A stretch of 64,000 nucleotides of DNA from contig CAZAMT010000001.1 in the NCBI GenBank assembly GCA_964486145.1, forward strand, positions 1 through 64,000, read 5' to 3'. Position 1 is the stretch's first letter; each line of letters starts with the position of its first letter. Source of the DNA: CAZAMT01 sp964486145. GTDB lineage: Bacteria > Bacteroidota > Bacteroidia > Bacteroidales > JAAAOM01. The translations under genes were made by a program, and so were the position numbers. The notes under the pieces were generated by a model. That model made no database searches. It worked only from the letters and a program-made list of their open reading frames with translations, and was not told the origin of the DNA. Of the stretch, positions 20,432 to 29,164 are shown one piece after another.

Positions 20432-22297
20432 TTACCAATCGGAAAGTTTTGTGACCTCTACTGATTTGGTTTTTCTTTTTTGTTTACTATCCAGCGGTGT
20501 AAAAGCAACAGTAATTGTTTCACCTGTTGTTTCCGGTATATAAATAATCAGCCGTTGGATTCCGATGTTGGCTTTTTCGGGTACCTCTTGCTCAGCACTT
20601 TCAACAATAAATACTGCATGTGCTGGTGATAAAATAGTAGCTTCCAGTTGTTTATCATCTATTTGAAGAACGGCTGATTGGTGATTGACCTGGATTTCGG
20701 CTTCCGTGGTCATTCCCCAGGTAACAGCAGCGGTATCTTTTAAAACAACTTCATCCTGGAGTAATATGGTTGTTCCCTGATTCATAAGTTTAACACCCCT
20801 GTGCAATGACTCAGAAATGTCAGGAAAGGTAGAAGTTAAATCGATAATTCCGTACGGTTCATCTTTGTTAAGGTTGTATTCAAGAAAATGTGCTTCAGCC
20901 AATGCATGTTGATTCTTATCATTAATGGTAATCACGTTATGACTTTTCGATCCCAGGCGATAAATTTCCCATCGCTTTCCACCGGGGAGATTGTCCCAAT
21001 ATCCGGGAAGATTATAATTGTCGCTTCCTAAATCAATGGCCCAACGCTTTCCAAGAGCATCAAATTCAAAATTTCCAAGATCCAGATGGCCATGGTTAAC
21101 CTGGTTATATCCGGCTTTAATGCCAATAAAACAGGCCTCTGTATCCCAGCCGGTGCGCAACGTAAGCAATTGTACTTCACTTTCAAAAAATTTATGCAAT
21201 GGAAGTTCACTGGATTTTTTTCGCGGAGGAACATACCAAATTACATGTTCGGGATCAGCATTGTAATTATTAAGCAAGCGATGTTCATCATTGGAGAAAT
21301 CAAAATTGTTGTATGTTGATGCTAACCAAAACATAGAAGCCATTGGCTTTCTGGTGCTTTTAAAATGGCTATCTGCAAAATTCAGGTAATATCCTGTTGG
21401 TCCGGTTGTATAAATCGGAAAATATCCGGCTTCTGACAGACCCTTTATTTCGGTTAATCCATAGGTTCGGCCAGACAATGCTGTATGCAGTGAACTCAAT
21501 CCATAAGCTGTGTAACGTGTGGCATAGCCCCAGTATCCAGGACCTTCCATCCAGGCACCATCAGGGTTATATTCATTTATTGCAATGGGAAGACTGGAAA
21601 CAGCATGATTGATGATTCGTTTGGCAGTATCAGGCACCGTTTCGTAAATGGCAAGCGCCCCAGCCATCAAACCACCATTACAAACCTGGTTCCAATTATG
21701 ACTTACCTCTTTCCACCAGCCATAATCCGTATTATCATTTTCGTATGCATTTATTCCCGGAGTTAGTCCGTGTTTAATTAAACATTCTGCCAGTTTTTGC
21801 CTGCTACCAACATTCAAGTATTGGTACAACCAATCGTAAGTAAGTGCAACAGCAAAAGTCATTTCTGCAACATCGAGAAAATGCGAGGGGTTCCAGTCCG
21901 GGAAATTACATGCATCTGTAACTATACGCAACAATTCTTCGGCATATTTCTCATTCCTGGTCCAACGATACGCCAATCCAAGATTTAAAGCTCTGTTTTT
22001 TACATCTCGACTAACAGATAGCAATCTGGGGCCGTTGAGTTTATATTCAACGGAACGTGTACCAATTAAATTATCTGCTCTAAAAAGCACATCATTTACA
22101 TACCTGTTTAAAACTGTGTCAGTATGTGCCCGCGATTTAAGGTATTCCAGTCTTTCATTGGTTAAAAGAATTCGTGGATGGCCATTACGCACAAAATTAT
22201 CGATGGTTGAAAGAATATCCTGGCCATGCACACGGAGTATGAACAGGGTGAGAAACGAGAGAATCAATTTTAATTTCACAGACGTAATTCCTGACAT
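20432..22297 (-). CDS. Heparinase II/III-like secreted protein
   Basis: A 621-residue protein with an N-terminal signal peptide (ending near RVHGQ). An alpha/alpha-toroid region spans about 60-330 (FADSHF, NWNQVCNGGLMAGALA), followed by a beta-sandwich starting near 365. Heparinase II/III family motifs include HNWNQVCNGG, VNHGHLDLGNFEFDALGKRW and GSKSHNVITIND. The family are polysaccharide lyases acting on uronic-acid glycans; the substrate cannot be told from sequence. No SusC/SusD, sulfatase or other lyase is nearby, so this is not a typical utilisation locus. It ends 3 bp from the convergent alpha-2-macroglobulin gene. Confidence 0.88.
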   Translation of the reverse strand: MSGITSVKLKLILSFLTLFILRVHGQDILSTIDNFVRNGHPRILLTNERLEYLKSRAHTDTVLNRYVNDVLFRADNLIGTRSVEYKLNGPRLLSVSRDVKNRALNLGLAYRWTRNEKYAEELLRIVTDACNFPDWNPSHFLDVAEMTFAVALTYDWLYQYLNVGSRQKLAECLIKHGLTPGINAYENDNTDYGWWKEVSHNWNQVCNGGLMAGALAIYETVPDTAKRIINHAVSSLPIAINEYNPDGAWMEGPGYWGYATRYTAYGLSSLHTALSGRTYGLTEIKGLSEAGYFPIYTTGPTGYYLNFADSHFKSTRKPMASMFWLASTYNNFDFSNDEHRLLNNYNADPEHVIWYVPPRKKSSELPLHKFFESEVQLLTLRTGWDTEACFIGIKAGYNQVNHGHLDLGNFEFDALGKRWAIDLGSDNYNLPGYWDNLPGGKRWEIYRLGSKSHNVITINDKNQHALAEAHFLEYNLNKDEPYGIIDLTSTFPDISESLHRGVKLMNQGTTILLQDEVVLKDTAAVTWGMTTEAEIQVNHQSAVLQIDDKQLEATILSPAHAVFIVESAEQEVPEKANIGIQRLIIYIPETTGETITVAFTPLDSKQKRKTKSVEVTKLSDW

Positions 22298-22466
22298 TTA
22301 CAATAATGGTTATGTAAGCAACACAATGGTCAATACCGTCTCACAACTTTTCTCCCGTAACTTTAAGGAAACTTTACTCTACACAGGAATGGTTTGTATG
22401 CTGCGAATCTGAGCAAACTTTTAATCTTCAATCCCTCCAAGCATCCAAAACCTCTTAAACTTGAGT

Positions 22467-23225
22467 TTATTTTCCCTTGTTATGTTGTTTAATAAACTGA
22501 TCCAATGCCATTGTCATAGAAGGTGCCTGTGGTTGAGGTGCTTCAATGTCTACACGAAGCCCGGCTTCTTTGACAGCATTGGTTGTATTTAACCCAAACG
22601 ATGCAATTTTTGTATCATTTTGCTCAAAATCAGGAAAGTTTTTTAGCAATGACTTTATTCCCGACGGACTGTAAAATACCAGTACATCATAATTTAAATT
22701 TGATAAATCGGATAAGTCACTGCTTACAGTTCGATACAGAATAGCCTTGGTGTACTTAAATTTCTGTTTATCGAGCACTTCGGATATTTCCTTTTTATGA
22801 TGATCGGAAACGGGAATTAATAGCTTTTCATCCTTGTGCTTTTGCATAATTTCAATCATATCAGCAAAGCGTTTCTTTCCGTAAAAAATCTTCCGCTTTC
22901 TGTACACGATGTATTTTTGAAGATAAAAAGCAATTGATTCCGTTTGACAAAAGTACTTCATGGAATCAGGGACGGTCATTCGCATTTCTTCACAAACTCT
23001 AAAGAAATGATCAATGGCAGTTTTACTTGTAAATACCACCGCCGTATGTTTTGAAATATCAACCTTATCCTTACGAAAATCTTTCGCAGATATTCCTTCA
23101 ACATGAATAAACGGTCTGAAATCAATCTTCACATTATTTTTTTCCGCCAGTTCAAAGTAAGGTGATCTCTCTGATTGCGGTTTCGGCTGTGATACTAAAA
23201 TCTTTTTGATTTTCAATGTTGCCAA
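22467..23225 (-). CDS. hemD: Uroporphyrinogen-III synthase
   Basis: The 252 residues match HemD, which cyclises hydroxymethylbilane with inversion of ring D in tetrapyrrole synthesis. Visible features are the N-terminal KKILVSQPKP strand, VVFTSKTAIDHFF, and the second-lobe VLVFYSPSGIKSLLKNFP with IASFGLNTTNAVKEAGLRV. The sequence is diverged, as usual for this enzyme. Two TTG codons (23225 and 23216) are possible starts; the second gives the more typical KIKKILVSQ beginning. It lies 33 bp after the DUF4271 gene, a pairing common in Bacteroidota. Confidence 0.9.
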   Translation of the reverse strand: MATLKIKKILVSQPKPQSERSPYFELAEKNNVKIDFRPFIHVEGISAKDFRKDKVDISKHTAVVFTSKTAIDHFFRVCEEMRMTVPDSMKYFCQTESIAFYLQKYIVYRKRKIFYGKKRFADMIEIMQKHKDEKLLIPVSDHHKKEISEVLDKQKFKYTKAILYRTVSSDLSDLSNLNYDVLVFYSPSGIKSLLKNFPDFEQNDTKIASFGLNTTNAVKEAGLRVDIEAPQPQAPSMTMALDQFIKQHNKGK

Positions 23226-23258
23226 AATTTTAATTAATACTAGCCCAATTAAATACCT

Positions 23259-24305
23259 CTAAATGAACGATATAATTAATTTTACCATCATTAATACAGG
23301 TAAAATTTCAAGTGTACAAAAATACAAAATCCAATAAAATTTTAAAACATGATTTCTATTTAAAATGGTAATTCCTCTCTGAATTCTTTTAAAATAAAAT
23401 AATACAATGACAACACTTCCCAGGTACACAAAGTAAACTCTCATATAATCAGGAAGATACGCTATGCATAGAGTAATGGGTATAAAAACAAGGCCCATAA
23501 TTTTATTTAACATAAAAGCGTGGTGCAGGTATTCCTTTCCAGCATTTCTTCTTAACGTTAGATTGCCAATAAAGCTGAAAACGATGTACTGCAAAATGTA
23601 AATTCCGATGAGAATTACCGGAATTACCAGTAACAATGAAAATCCGCTAAACCCTAAAAATGTTTCTGTTTTAGAATATTTAATTAATTGATAAAAATAC
23701 AGTCCTGTGACAATGGCTGAATTCAGGTTAAGAATATAAGAAAGCTGTGTGTAAAGAGCACTTTGGTCTTTAAAAAGCTTGAATGAAAACTGATAATTAT
23801 GGATTGACTTAAACACAATATTTAAATACTTGTCATAATATATACGAATTAAAATAATTATGAAACTAGATAATAACATTATCCCGAAAATCCAGTCCGG
23901 AGTAAAAGATTTATAGGTTAAGGGCATTTTTTGTTCAACATTTGCTACAGTTTCAGTAGCATAAAAGTTTGAATCAATGTTATGTTTTATGGTATTTCTG
24001 GATTGAAAATCTACGAAACCTCCTTCAAGATCCTGTAATTCCTTCTTATAAACAGAGTCAACTTTTTCATTCCATTGCAATTTTTTCAATCTTGCTGTTT
24101 CCAATGGCTCCACTTTCTGTATGGATTGAACAGCCTTTTCTTTCGGCTTTGCCACCTTACGTTCTTCAGGAAAAGGAAGCGGCTTTACCCGCAAGGAAGT
24201 ATCCATGAGATTTATCGAAGGCCGAACAGTATCAGGCTGTGGATCTTCCTGAATGATATTTATCACCGTATCTGGTTGCATCGAATATACCGGAATTTTT
24301 TTCAT
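23259..24305 (-). CDS. DUF4271 membrane protein
   Basis: A 348-residue protein. The first 130 residues are proline-rich and charged, without a signal peptide. The rest holds about seven hydrophobic helices from residue 136 onward (WIFGIMLLSSFIIILIRIYY first). This matches DUF4271, a Bacteroidota family usually next to hemD. No biochemical role is known; the pairing hints at tetrapyrrole or cofactor handling, but that is inference. A 141-bp gap separates it from mazG upstream. Confidence 0.88.
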   Translation of the reverse strand: MKKIPVYSMQPDTVINIIQEDPQPDTVRPSINLMDTSLRVKPLPFPEERKVAKPKEKAVQSIQKVEPLETARLKKLQWNEKVDSVYKKELQDLEGGFVDFQSRNTIKHNIDSNFYATETVANVEQKMPLTYKSFTPDWIFGIMLLSSFIIILIRIYYDKYLNIVFKSIHNYQFSFKLFKDQSALYTQLSYILNLNSAIVTGLYFYQLIKYSKTETFLGFSGFSLLLVIPVILIGIYILQYIVFSFIGNLTLRRNAGKEYLHHAFMLNKIMGLVFIPITLCIAYLPDYMRVYFVYLGSVVIVLFYFKRIQRGITILNRNHVLKFYWILYFCTLEILPVLMMVKLIISFI

Positions 24306-24446
24306 GTTCTTTCAGTGTTCTTTGCCTTCATGATTTCATTGACCCACAAAACATCAATACTTTTTTCGTTCTTTACGCCAATCATGATTTATTGTTGTCT
24401 TTTACTATATGGGTTTCTGCCAATAAACGAAGTTTCGATAAAATAT

Positions 24447-24776
24447 TTAGTCATTACGAAGTTTTTGGTTTTGGAGGTGACGTGTAGCATCCCGACTGGA
24501 TTTTTTATTCAGATTTTTCCTCATGGCATCTGTCAGGTCAATACCGGTTTGATTTGCAATGCAAATTAGTACAAAAAGTACATCGGCAAGTTCATCGGAC
24601 AGGTTGGATTTGTCGCTTTCCTTTTTCGACTGTTCACCATATTCTCTGGAAATGATCCGGGCCACCTCTCCTACTTCCTCGGTAAGAATAGCCATGTTGG
24701 TTAATTCATTGAAATACCTGACTCCATGTTTTTTAATCCAATCATCAACGAGATGTTGCGCTTCCTCAATTGTCAT
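24447..24776 (-). CDS. MazG-like nucleotide pyrophosphohydrolase
   Basis: A 109-residue all-alpha NTP pyrophosphohydrolase. The metal-binding EExxE and ExxD motifs appear as LTEEVGEVAR and LSDELADVLF. Such single-domain MazG-like enzymes hydrolyse NTP or dNTP to NMP and pyrophosphate as house cleaning. Its ATG overlaps the dtd stop (TAATG), so the two are translationally coupled. Confidence 0.92.
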   Translation of the reverse strand: MTIEEAQHLVDDWIKKHGVRYFNELTNMAILTEEVGEVARIISREYGEQSKKESDKSNLSDELADVLFVLICIANQTGIDLTDAMRKNLNKKSSRDATRHLQNQKLRND

Positions 24777-25228
24777 TATTCCTTATTTTTTGAATCGATA
24801 ATAATAGTAACAGGCCCGTCATTTTCAAGCCGGATGTTCATATGTGCTCCAAACTCTCCCGTTACAACACTGTTATTTAGAAGCTTATCGACTTCAGCAA
24901 TAAAATTTTCATATAACGGAATGGCTGTTTCCGGTTTTGCGGCTCTGATATACGATGGACGGTTACCTTTTTTGGTCTGTGCATGCAGGGTAAACTGGCT
25001 TATGATCATAATTTCAGCACCAATGTCATTGACATTTAAATTCATAACACCAGCAGCATCATCAAAAACGCGTAATTGCACAAGTTTTTTAGCCAACCAG
25101 GTTACATCCTGTTCATTGTCGTTACATTCAATACCAATCAGAACCAGGATTCCTTTCCCAATGGTGCGTTCCTCGGTTTGATTTATCAATACTTTCGATT
25201 GGTTCACCCGCTGAATAATCATTCGCAT
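24776..25228 (-). CDS. dtd: D-aminoacyl-tRNA deacylase
   Basis: A 150-residue DTD that removes D-amino acids (and Gly from tRNA-Ala) from charged tRNA. Active-site signatures are SQFTLHA near residue 78 and the C-terminal NDGPVT with the cross-subunit Gly-Pro. The start MRMIIQRVNQSKV matches the family. It is first in the dtd-mazG pair. Confidence 0.97.
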   Translation of the reverse strand: MRMIIQRVNQSKVLINQTEERTIGKGILVLIGIECNDNEQDVTWLAKKLVQLRVFDDAAGVMNLNVNDIGAEIMIISQFTLHAQTKKGNRPSYIRAAKPETAIPLYENFIAEVDKLLNNSVVTGEFGAHMNIRLENDGPVTIIIDSKNKE

Positions 25229-25409
25229 CGTTTTGACTTTTTCATTACATATTGTACAACAAATTCAATCTCAATAAATAAAACCTTTTTACAGCGTTTT
25301 ATGTATACTATAACACCTAAATCTTTCCAGATATTTTTAACCCTGTATTTATTGTGTCCAAAATTACTATTTTTAATTTTACGGATGTTGGAATATAAAG
25401 TGTTGAGTT

Positions 25410-26123
25410 ATGTGGAGAATGATTTTCAAAATTTTTTGCCTTTCTTTAATTTTTCCGGCTCTTATTAAAGGCCAGAAAAATCCCGTTCGATATCAGTTTT
25501 CAAAGCCCCCGGTAGATTCAAGTACAACAGGATTAAAAAAGCCATATGCAGAAAATACGTTTATTTACATGCAGGAAGCAGCATTTGCATATTATCCTGA
25601 ATTGAAATCTGTTGATATTCGGTTCAAAGAAAAAAAATTGAAAACAACCATGGCTGCCAGACCTGGTTTGTTTTCCATATTTGGAATGAAAAAGAACAGG
25701 GTATATTACATTTTTATAAATAATGATAAAAAAAATCCTAATTCTGTATTACTAAATGAATTACCCACCAATGCACAAGTGGGTGTCATTGGTCATGAAT
25801 ATGCCCATATTCTTGATTATCAATCAAAGGGAAATTTACAGCTCGTTGGATATGGGCTCAAATACATCTTTAGCAAAAAATTTAAAAAAAACCTGGAAAA
25901 CAGTATTGATGAAATCACAATTTCCAGAGGCCTGGGTTGGCAGGTTTATGATTTTTCCTCCTATGTTTTTAACGATTCATCAGTAACGAGTGAATACAAA
26001 GCTTATAAAAAGAAATTTTATTATACTCCTTCCGAAATTCTAAAACAAATGGTTGAAAATAGCGAGGTATATAAAAACCTGGCTTTCTTTTTGCAAAAAA
26101 GCCATTACATCAGCAGTTTTTAA
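25410..26123 (+). CDS. Secreted HExxH protein, putative zinc metallopeptidase
   Basis: A 237-residue protein with an N-terminal signal peptide (ending near LIKGQ). The central motif GVIGHEYAHILDY places a gluzincin-type HExxH at H129-H133. About 30 residues later IDEITISRGLGW offers an acidic residue as possible third ligand. I do not recognise a named family. The arrangement is plausible for a minigluzincin-like peptidase in the periplasm, but activity is unproven. It is transcribed alone, in the same direction as the processing protease 256 bp downstream. Confidence 0.75.
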   Translation: MWRMIFKIFCLSLIFPALIKGQKNPVRYQFSKPPVDSSTTGLKKPYAENTFIYMQEAAFAYYPELKSVDIRFKEKKLKTTMAARPGLFSIFGMKKNRVYYIFINNDKKNPNSVLLNELPTNAQVGVIGHEYAHILDYQSKGNLQLVGYGLKYIFSKKFKKNLENSIDEITISRGLGWQVYDFSSYVFNDSSVTSEYKAYKKKFYYTPSEILKQMVENSEVYKNLAFFLQKSHYISSF

Positions 26124-26379
26124 ACGTATCTTTACAAAGAAATTTCTTGGAATTTTTCAATTTTTACGGTTGGTTTGCGTTCGTATTACTGACTTTAAAA
26201 CAAAATGTGTGCATTGGTCATATGAAAATAATTTTCGCCCAAATTGTGTCTAAGTAAAGCGCTTTTTTCATTTTACTCAAGCCGCTTAACTTATGTTTCA
26301 TTATCATGATATGTCCGGGTGCTTTATTTGCTTGATTAAACACGTGAACAAACTTTTATAAAAATTAAAACACAGGATT

Positions 26380-28113
26380 ATGCGAAATAAAAAAATGATA
26401 AAGTTAATGAAAGGAAAAAAAATACTGGTAATTAGCCTGACCATGGTCATTATGTCGGTTGGTCTGCTATCATTTAACAATAACAATGATTTTAAAATTG
26501 TTAAGAACCTGGATATTTTTTATACGTTGTTTCGTGAACTCAATTTATTTTATGTGGATGAAACTGATCCGGAAAATTTAATCAAAGAAGGAATTGATGG
26601 GATGCTAAAATCACTGGATCCTTATACCACTTATATTCCCGAATCGGAAATGGACGATTTCAAGTTTATGACCACCGGACAATACGGAGGAATTGGGGCA
26701 TTGATAAGGAAAGATGGAGATTACACGGTTATTTCGGATCCTTACCAGGGTTTCCCGGCAGACAAAGCAGGCTTAAAAGCCGGTGACATCATTCTTGAAA
26801 TTGATGGAACATCCACTGAAGGAAAAAAGGTTCAGGAAGTAAGTGAATTATTGAAAGGTACACCGAATACAAAACTTCATTTGGTAATTGAACGCCCCGG
26901 TTTGGATGATCAATTGAAAAAAGAGGTGATTCGCGAAAAAATTACCATTAGCGGTGTACCATATTTTGGGATGCTGGATAGCCAAACCGGTTATATACGT
27001 ATGACCAGTTTTACACAGAATATTAGTGAAGATGTCAAGGAAGCACTTATTACGCTAAAAAAAGAGCATGGAGCTGAGAAGTTGATCCTTGATTTACGCA
27101 GCAATCCGGGAGGGCTTCTCATTGAAGCTGTGAACACGGCCAATCTTTTTGTTGACAAGGGACAGGAAATTGTGAGTACCAGGGGTAAAGTAAAACACTG
27201 GGACAATAAGTACAAAACACAGCATGAGCCGATAGATACAAAAATTCCTCTCGCGGTGCTGGTTAACAGGAGTTCTGCCTCGGCTGCTGAAATTGTGGCC
27301 GGTGCCCTGCAGGATTTGGATCGGGCGGTAGTTATTGGTCAGCGTACCTTTGGTAAAGGCCTTGTGCAAACCACAAGGCCGCTGAGTTACAATACCCAGT
27401 TAAAAGTAACAACTGCAAAATATTATATTCCAAGTGGCAGATGTATCCAGGCTCTTGATTATAAACACCGTAATGAAGACGGTAGCGTGGGTCACATTCC
27501 GGATTCATTAATTTCAGAATTTACAACCAGAAATGGCCGTAAAGTTTATGATGGCGGAGGTATCAGGCCGGATATTGACGTAGAGCCTGAACAATTGAGT
27601 AAAATTGCCATCAGCCTTTATACGAAAAACCTGATATTTGATTATGCTACCCTGTACGCTGTGGAGCATGACAGCATCGAAAAACCTGCTTCTTATGAAT
27701 TTACCTCGCAGGAGTACGAAGCATTTACTGATTTCCTGAAAACAAAGAAATATGATTACGAAACACGAAGCGATGAAAACCTGAAAGCACTAATCAAATC
27801 AGCAAAAGCAGAGAAGTATTATTCAAAAGCAGAAGCAGAATTTGAAGCCCTGGAAAAAAAGCTTGCACACGATAAAGAAAAAGATTTGCAAACATTCAGT
27901 GAAGAAATTAAGGATTTGCTGGAAGAAGAAATTGTAGGCAGGTATTACTACCAGAAAGGGAAAGTTCAGGCAGCCATTGATGATGATCCGCAGGTTTTAA
28001 AAGCTATTGAAATTCTACGAAACAACCAAAAATATCAGTCGATCTTAGATGGCATCAATGATACTGAACAAACAGCACTTCAGGTTAAGATGGATGCAAA
28101 TGAAATAGAATGA
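26380..28113 (+). CDS. C-terminal processing protease (S41 family)
   Basis: A 577-residue S41A (Ctp/Tsp-like) protease with one N-terminal membrane segment (about 11-32), so it faces the periplasm. The PDZ domain is at about 90-185 (KAGLKAGDIILEIDG). The serine-lysine dyad is S299 in RSSASAAE and K326 in FGKGLVQ. A helical, charged C-terminal extension (about 420-577) is longer than in the simplest family members. It cleaves the C-termini of periplasmic proteins. The first ATG (26380) is used here; ATGs at 26395 and 26407 are alternatives. Confidence 0.95.
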   Translation: MRNKKMIKLMKGKKILVISLTMVIMSVGLLSFNNNNDFKIVKNLDIFYTLFRELNLFYVDETDPENLIKEGIDGMLKSLDPYTTYIPESEMDDFKFMTTGQYGGIGALIRKDGDYTVISDPYQGFPADKAGLKAGDIILEIDGTSTEGKKVQEVSELLKGTPNTKLHLVIERPGLDDQLKKEVIREKITISGVPYFGMLDSQTGYIRMTSFTQNISEDVKEALITLKKEHGAEKLILDLRSNPGGLLIEAVNTANLFVDKGQEIVSTRGKVKHWDNKYKTQHEPIDTKIPLAVLVNRSSASAAEIVAGALQDLDRAVVIGQRTFGKGLVQTTRPLSYNTQLKVTTAKYYIPSGRCIQALDYKHRNEDGSVGHIPDSLISEFTTRNGRKVYDGGGIRPDIDVEPEQLSKIAISLYTKNLIFDYATLYAVEHDSIEKPASYEFTSQEYEAFTDFLKTKKYDYETRSDENLKALIKSAKAEKYYSKAEAEFEALEKKLAHDKEKDLQTFSEEIKDLLEEEIVGRYYYQKGKVQAAIDDDPQVLKAIEILRNNQKYQSILDGINDTEQTALQVKMDANEIE

Positions 28114-28145
28114 AACAGGCCATACACCCAGTTTGCTGAGGCAAT

Positions 28146-28181
28146 TACCGGGGGGACACACTGCGCTGATTTACCCCGGTA
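28146..28181 (+). terminator. GC-rich hairpin after the processing protease
   Basis: TACCGGGG (28146-28153) pairs with CCCCGGTA (28174-28181) across a 20-nt loop, 32 bp beyond the protease stop. Only a broken T-rich tract follows, so termination is plausible but not clear. Confidence 0.45.
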
Positions 28182-28301
28182 GTTATTAACGATTTTACTG
28201 ACGTAGTTCACTTTAGACAAGCTTTTTAATTCGTATTGGCAACTGTAGACTTGTGAAAACATCTACTTTAATTAAATATGGCGGTTGTCATTTTCGTGAA
28301 T

Positions 28302-28364
28302 CTTTGTGTTTTCGTGACTTCGTGGCGGTTTTCTTTTCTGCCACCAAGACACCAAATCTCAAAG
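28302..28364. repeat. Imperfect inverted repeat of the CTTCGTGGC / GCCACCAAG type
   Basis: Two 25-bp arms (28302-28326 and 28340-28364) match at 20 of 25 positions in inverted orientation across a 13-bp spacer. The left arm contains GTGACTTCGTGGC and the right arm GCCACCAAGACACC. Similar short sequences are, to my memory, scattered in intergenic DNA of many Bacteroidota. Confidence 0.6.
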
Positions 28365-28495
28365 TAACACCAAGGCCGTCGGAATTCATTTTATATTAAA
28401 TAACTTACATCTTAAGTCACTAAAGTTAATATATCTGAAAAAAACGCTGATAGTTATCGGGGTGTACCAACTTTCAGGTGTGCTTAAAAAGCCAT

Positions 28496-28586
28496 CAAAC
28501 TGCTGGTTTTTATCGTTTTTACCCCTACCCTCCTGATTTTCATCGGGACAGGCTCTAAAGGGGAATCGCTTAAAATCAGCAGTTTG
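28496..28586 (-). terminator. Long imperfect palindrome, probable terminator of the lipoprotein operon
   Basis: Outer arms CAAACTGCTG (28496-28505) and CAGCAGTTTG (28577-28586) are perfect. Pairing continues inward with interruptions for about 20 bp more on each side (TTTT, CG and CCCC blocks). On the minus strand a T5 run follows 5 nt after the stem, about 150 bp beyond the lipoprotein stop. It could be a terminator or a REP-like palindromic element. Confidence 0.55.
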
Positions 28587-28638
28587 TAGAAGTTCCCTAC
28601 AGGTGATTTAGGAATAAACCTTTTTAGACCGGACTCAC

Positions 28639-29136
28639 TTATTTTTTAAACAAATAAATGGTATCATTCGCCGCCGGAATTATGAAATTCAGGTTTTTAC
28701 CATCAATGTTGTAGGTAGCGTCAAACTTTTCAGGAATAGTGGTAGATACTAATCCAATGAACCTATTGTATGAGACGGTATCTTCCGGCACATCTTTTGA
28801 GTACCATGTCAGTCGGTCCTCCGTAGCATTTATTCCTACTTTCATTAATTCAACACTCATTTCAGAATCCGTTTTGGAAAGTATATTTCCTTTAACCCCA
28901 ATAGCAAGCTCCAAACTATCAGCACTTACACCATTGTACACATCGGCCTGAAAAGAAGCCTCCTGAAAATCAAACTCTATTTTTTGAACAATTTCCTGTT
29001 GCGACATTGGATCAATCGCAGGGTATACAACTGTTTCCCAAAGACCCACATAAGCAGCACCGTCTTCTTCTTTTTCACATGCGTTAAATACAACAAAAAA
29101 TGCAGCCAGCGCTGATATAAAAAATACTTTTTTCAT
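28639..29136 (-). CDS. Hypothetical lipoprotein, third gene of the yfiR-receptor operon
   Basis: A 165-residue lipoprotein: signal peptide and lipobox VVFNAC with Cys20, then an acidic EKEEDG linker. The mature part is a short beta-rich domain (YVGLWETVVYPAID, FDATYNIDGKNLNFIIP) resembling lipocalin-like lipoproteins of Bacteroidota, but no family is assigned. It starts 28 bp after the TonB receptor gene and is probably co-transcribed, suggesting a cell-surface or periplasmic partner. Confidence 0.8.
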   Translation of the reverse strand: MKKVFFISALAAFFVVFNACEKEEDGAAYVGLWETVVYPAIDPMSQQEIVQKIEFDFQEASFQADVYNGVSADSLELAIGVKGNILSKTDSEMSVELMKVGINATEDRLTWYSKDVPEDTVSYNRFIGLVSTTIPEKFDATYNIDGKNLNFIIPAANDTIYLFKK

Positions 29137-29164
29137 TTTGTAAAAATTTAAATTACTAATTATT

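Larger units (their letters stand above)
28114..28638. other. 525-bp intergenic region with three inverted repeats
   Basis: No gene is seen. The region lies between the convergent protease and lipoprotein genes and holds three inverted repeats listed separately. The rest is AT-rich and unremarkable. The number of palindromes is high for this window. Confidence 0.6.

Noticed and set aside
26335..26355. CACGTG core upstream of the S41 protease
   Set aside because: Flanks differ from the parS consensus at too many positions.
28114..28262. Minus-strand 60-codon frame across the S41 3' end
   Set aside because: Overlaps the protease gene and carries no family signature.
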